From positions 1-64,000 of the forward strand of contig NZ_SAYU02000007.1 of NCBI RefSeq assembly GCF_004025965.2: DNA of 64,000 bases, in the 5' to 3' direction. The notes under the pieces were generated by a model. The model made no database searches and was not told the origin of the DNA. It worked only from the letters and a program-made list of their open reading frames with translations. This stretch comes from Phycicoccus flavus (GTDB lineage: Bacteria; Actinomycetota; Actinomycetes; Actinomycetales; Dermatophilaceae). The position numbers and the translations under genes are program-made. The number at the start of each line of letters is the position of its first letter. Positions within the stretch are counted from its first letter, which is position 1. Positions 63,915 to 64,000 of this stretch are shown here, in pieces.

Positions 63915-64000
63915 GCCATCGGACGCTAGGTGCCCCCACCCCGTCCGGGCGTCCCGGGGTCACCTCAGAAACACCTCAGTCCTTCTCCGCTCCCGGGGGT

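Overview
The window is chromosomal DNA from a very GC-rich actinobacterium. The base composition, the GTG starts, Lsr2, DisA/RadA, an actinobacterial short ArgA and a Ku/split-LigD repair pair all point there. The order ino1-padR / ponA / GT-C membrane protein / rpsF-ssb-rpsR-rplI matches the Mycobacterium Rv0046c-Rv0056 region. The cysteine-free S18 and the overall gene set suggest Micrococcales, perhaps an Intrasporangiaceae-like genus; that placement is inference.

Left part (1-33.9 kb) is mostly housekeeping. It holds a cut-off HTH gene, a small hypothetical, an OB-fold gene convergent with inositol-phosphate synthase, its PadR neighbour, a class A penicillin-binding protein and the rpsF operon. 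A tail-collar protein and a large sortase-type (LAQTG) surface protein follow, then a BCCT betaine transporter, radA-disA-mutY, two DUF305 genes, nei, an LVIVD-repeat protein, an LLM oxidoreductase, clpC, argA, a membrane-anchored HExxH protein and a DNA-end-joining cluster (ku, TOPRIM nuclease, ligase, AEP polymerase). Many genes here have a -10 hexamer six or seven bases before the start codon, which is the leaderless-mRNA arrangement.

Middle (34.3-57.7 kb) looks like an accessory locus for sulfated polysaccharide use. Exported right-handed beta-helix proteins (two Tat-exported double-helix paralogues and one Sec-exported) surround a divergent promoter region. One is followed by a GH3 glycosidase without signal peptide. 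A P-loop kinase separates these from two further divergent operons: a ROK regulator with two sulfatases on the minus strand; and a lipoprotein binding protein, two permeases, a fused double ATPase, two more sulfatases and a formylglycine-generating enzyme on the plus strand. The proposed flow is extracellular cleavage, ABC uptake, then desulfation and hydrolysis in the cytoplasm: all four sulfatases, the activating enzyme and GH3 lack signal peptides. The substrate is unknown.

Right part (57.7-64 kb) returns to core genes: a small membrane protein, a FhuF-like iron-sulfur protein, Lsr2, a small membrane protein, lysS, a divergent AAA ATPase, and an overlapping Gfo/Idh dehydrogenase plus TIM-barrel isomerase pair.
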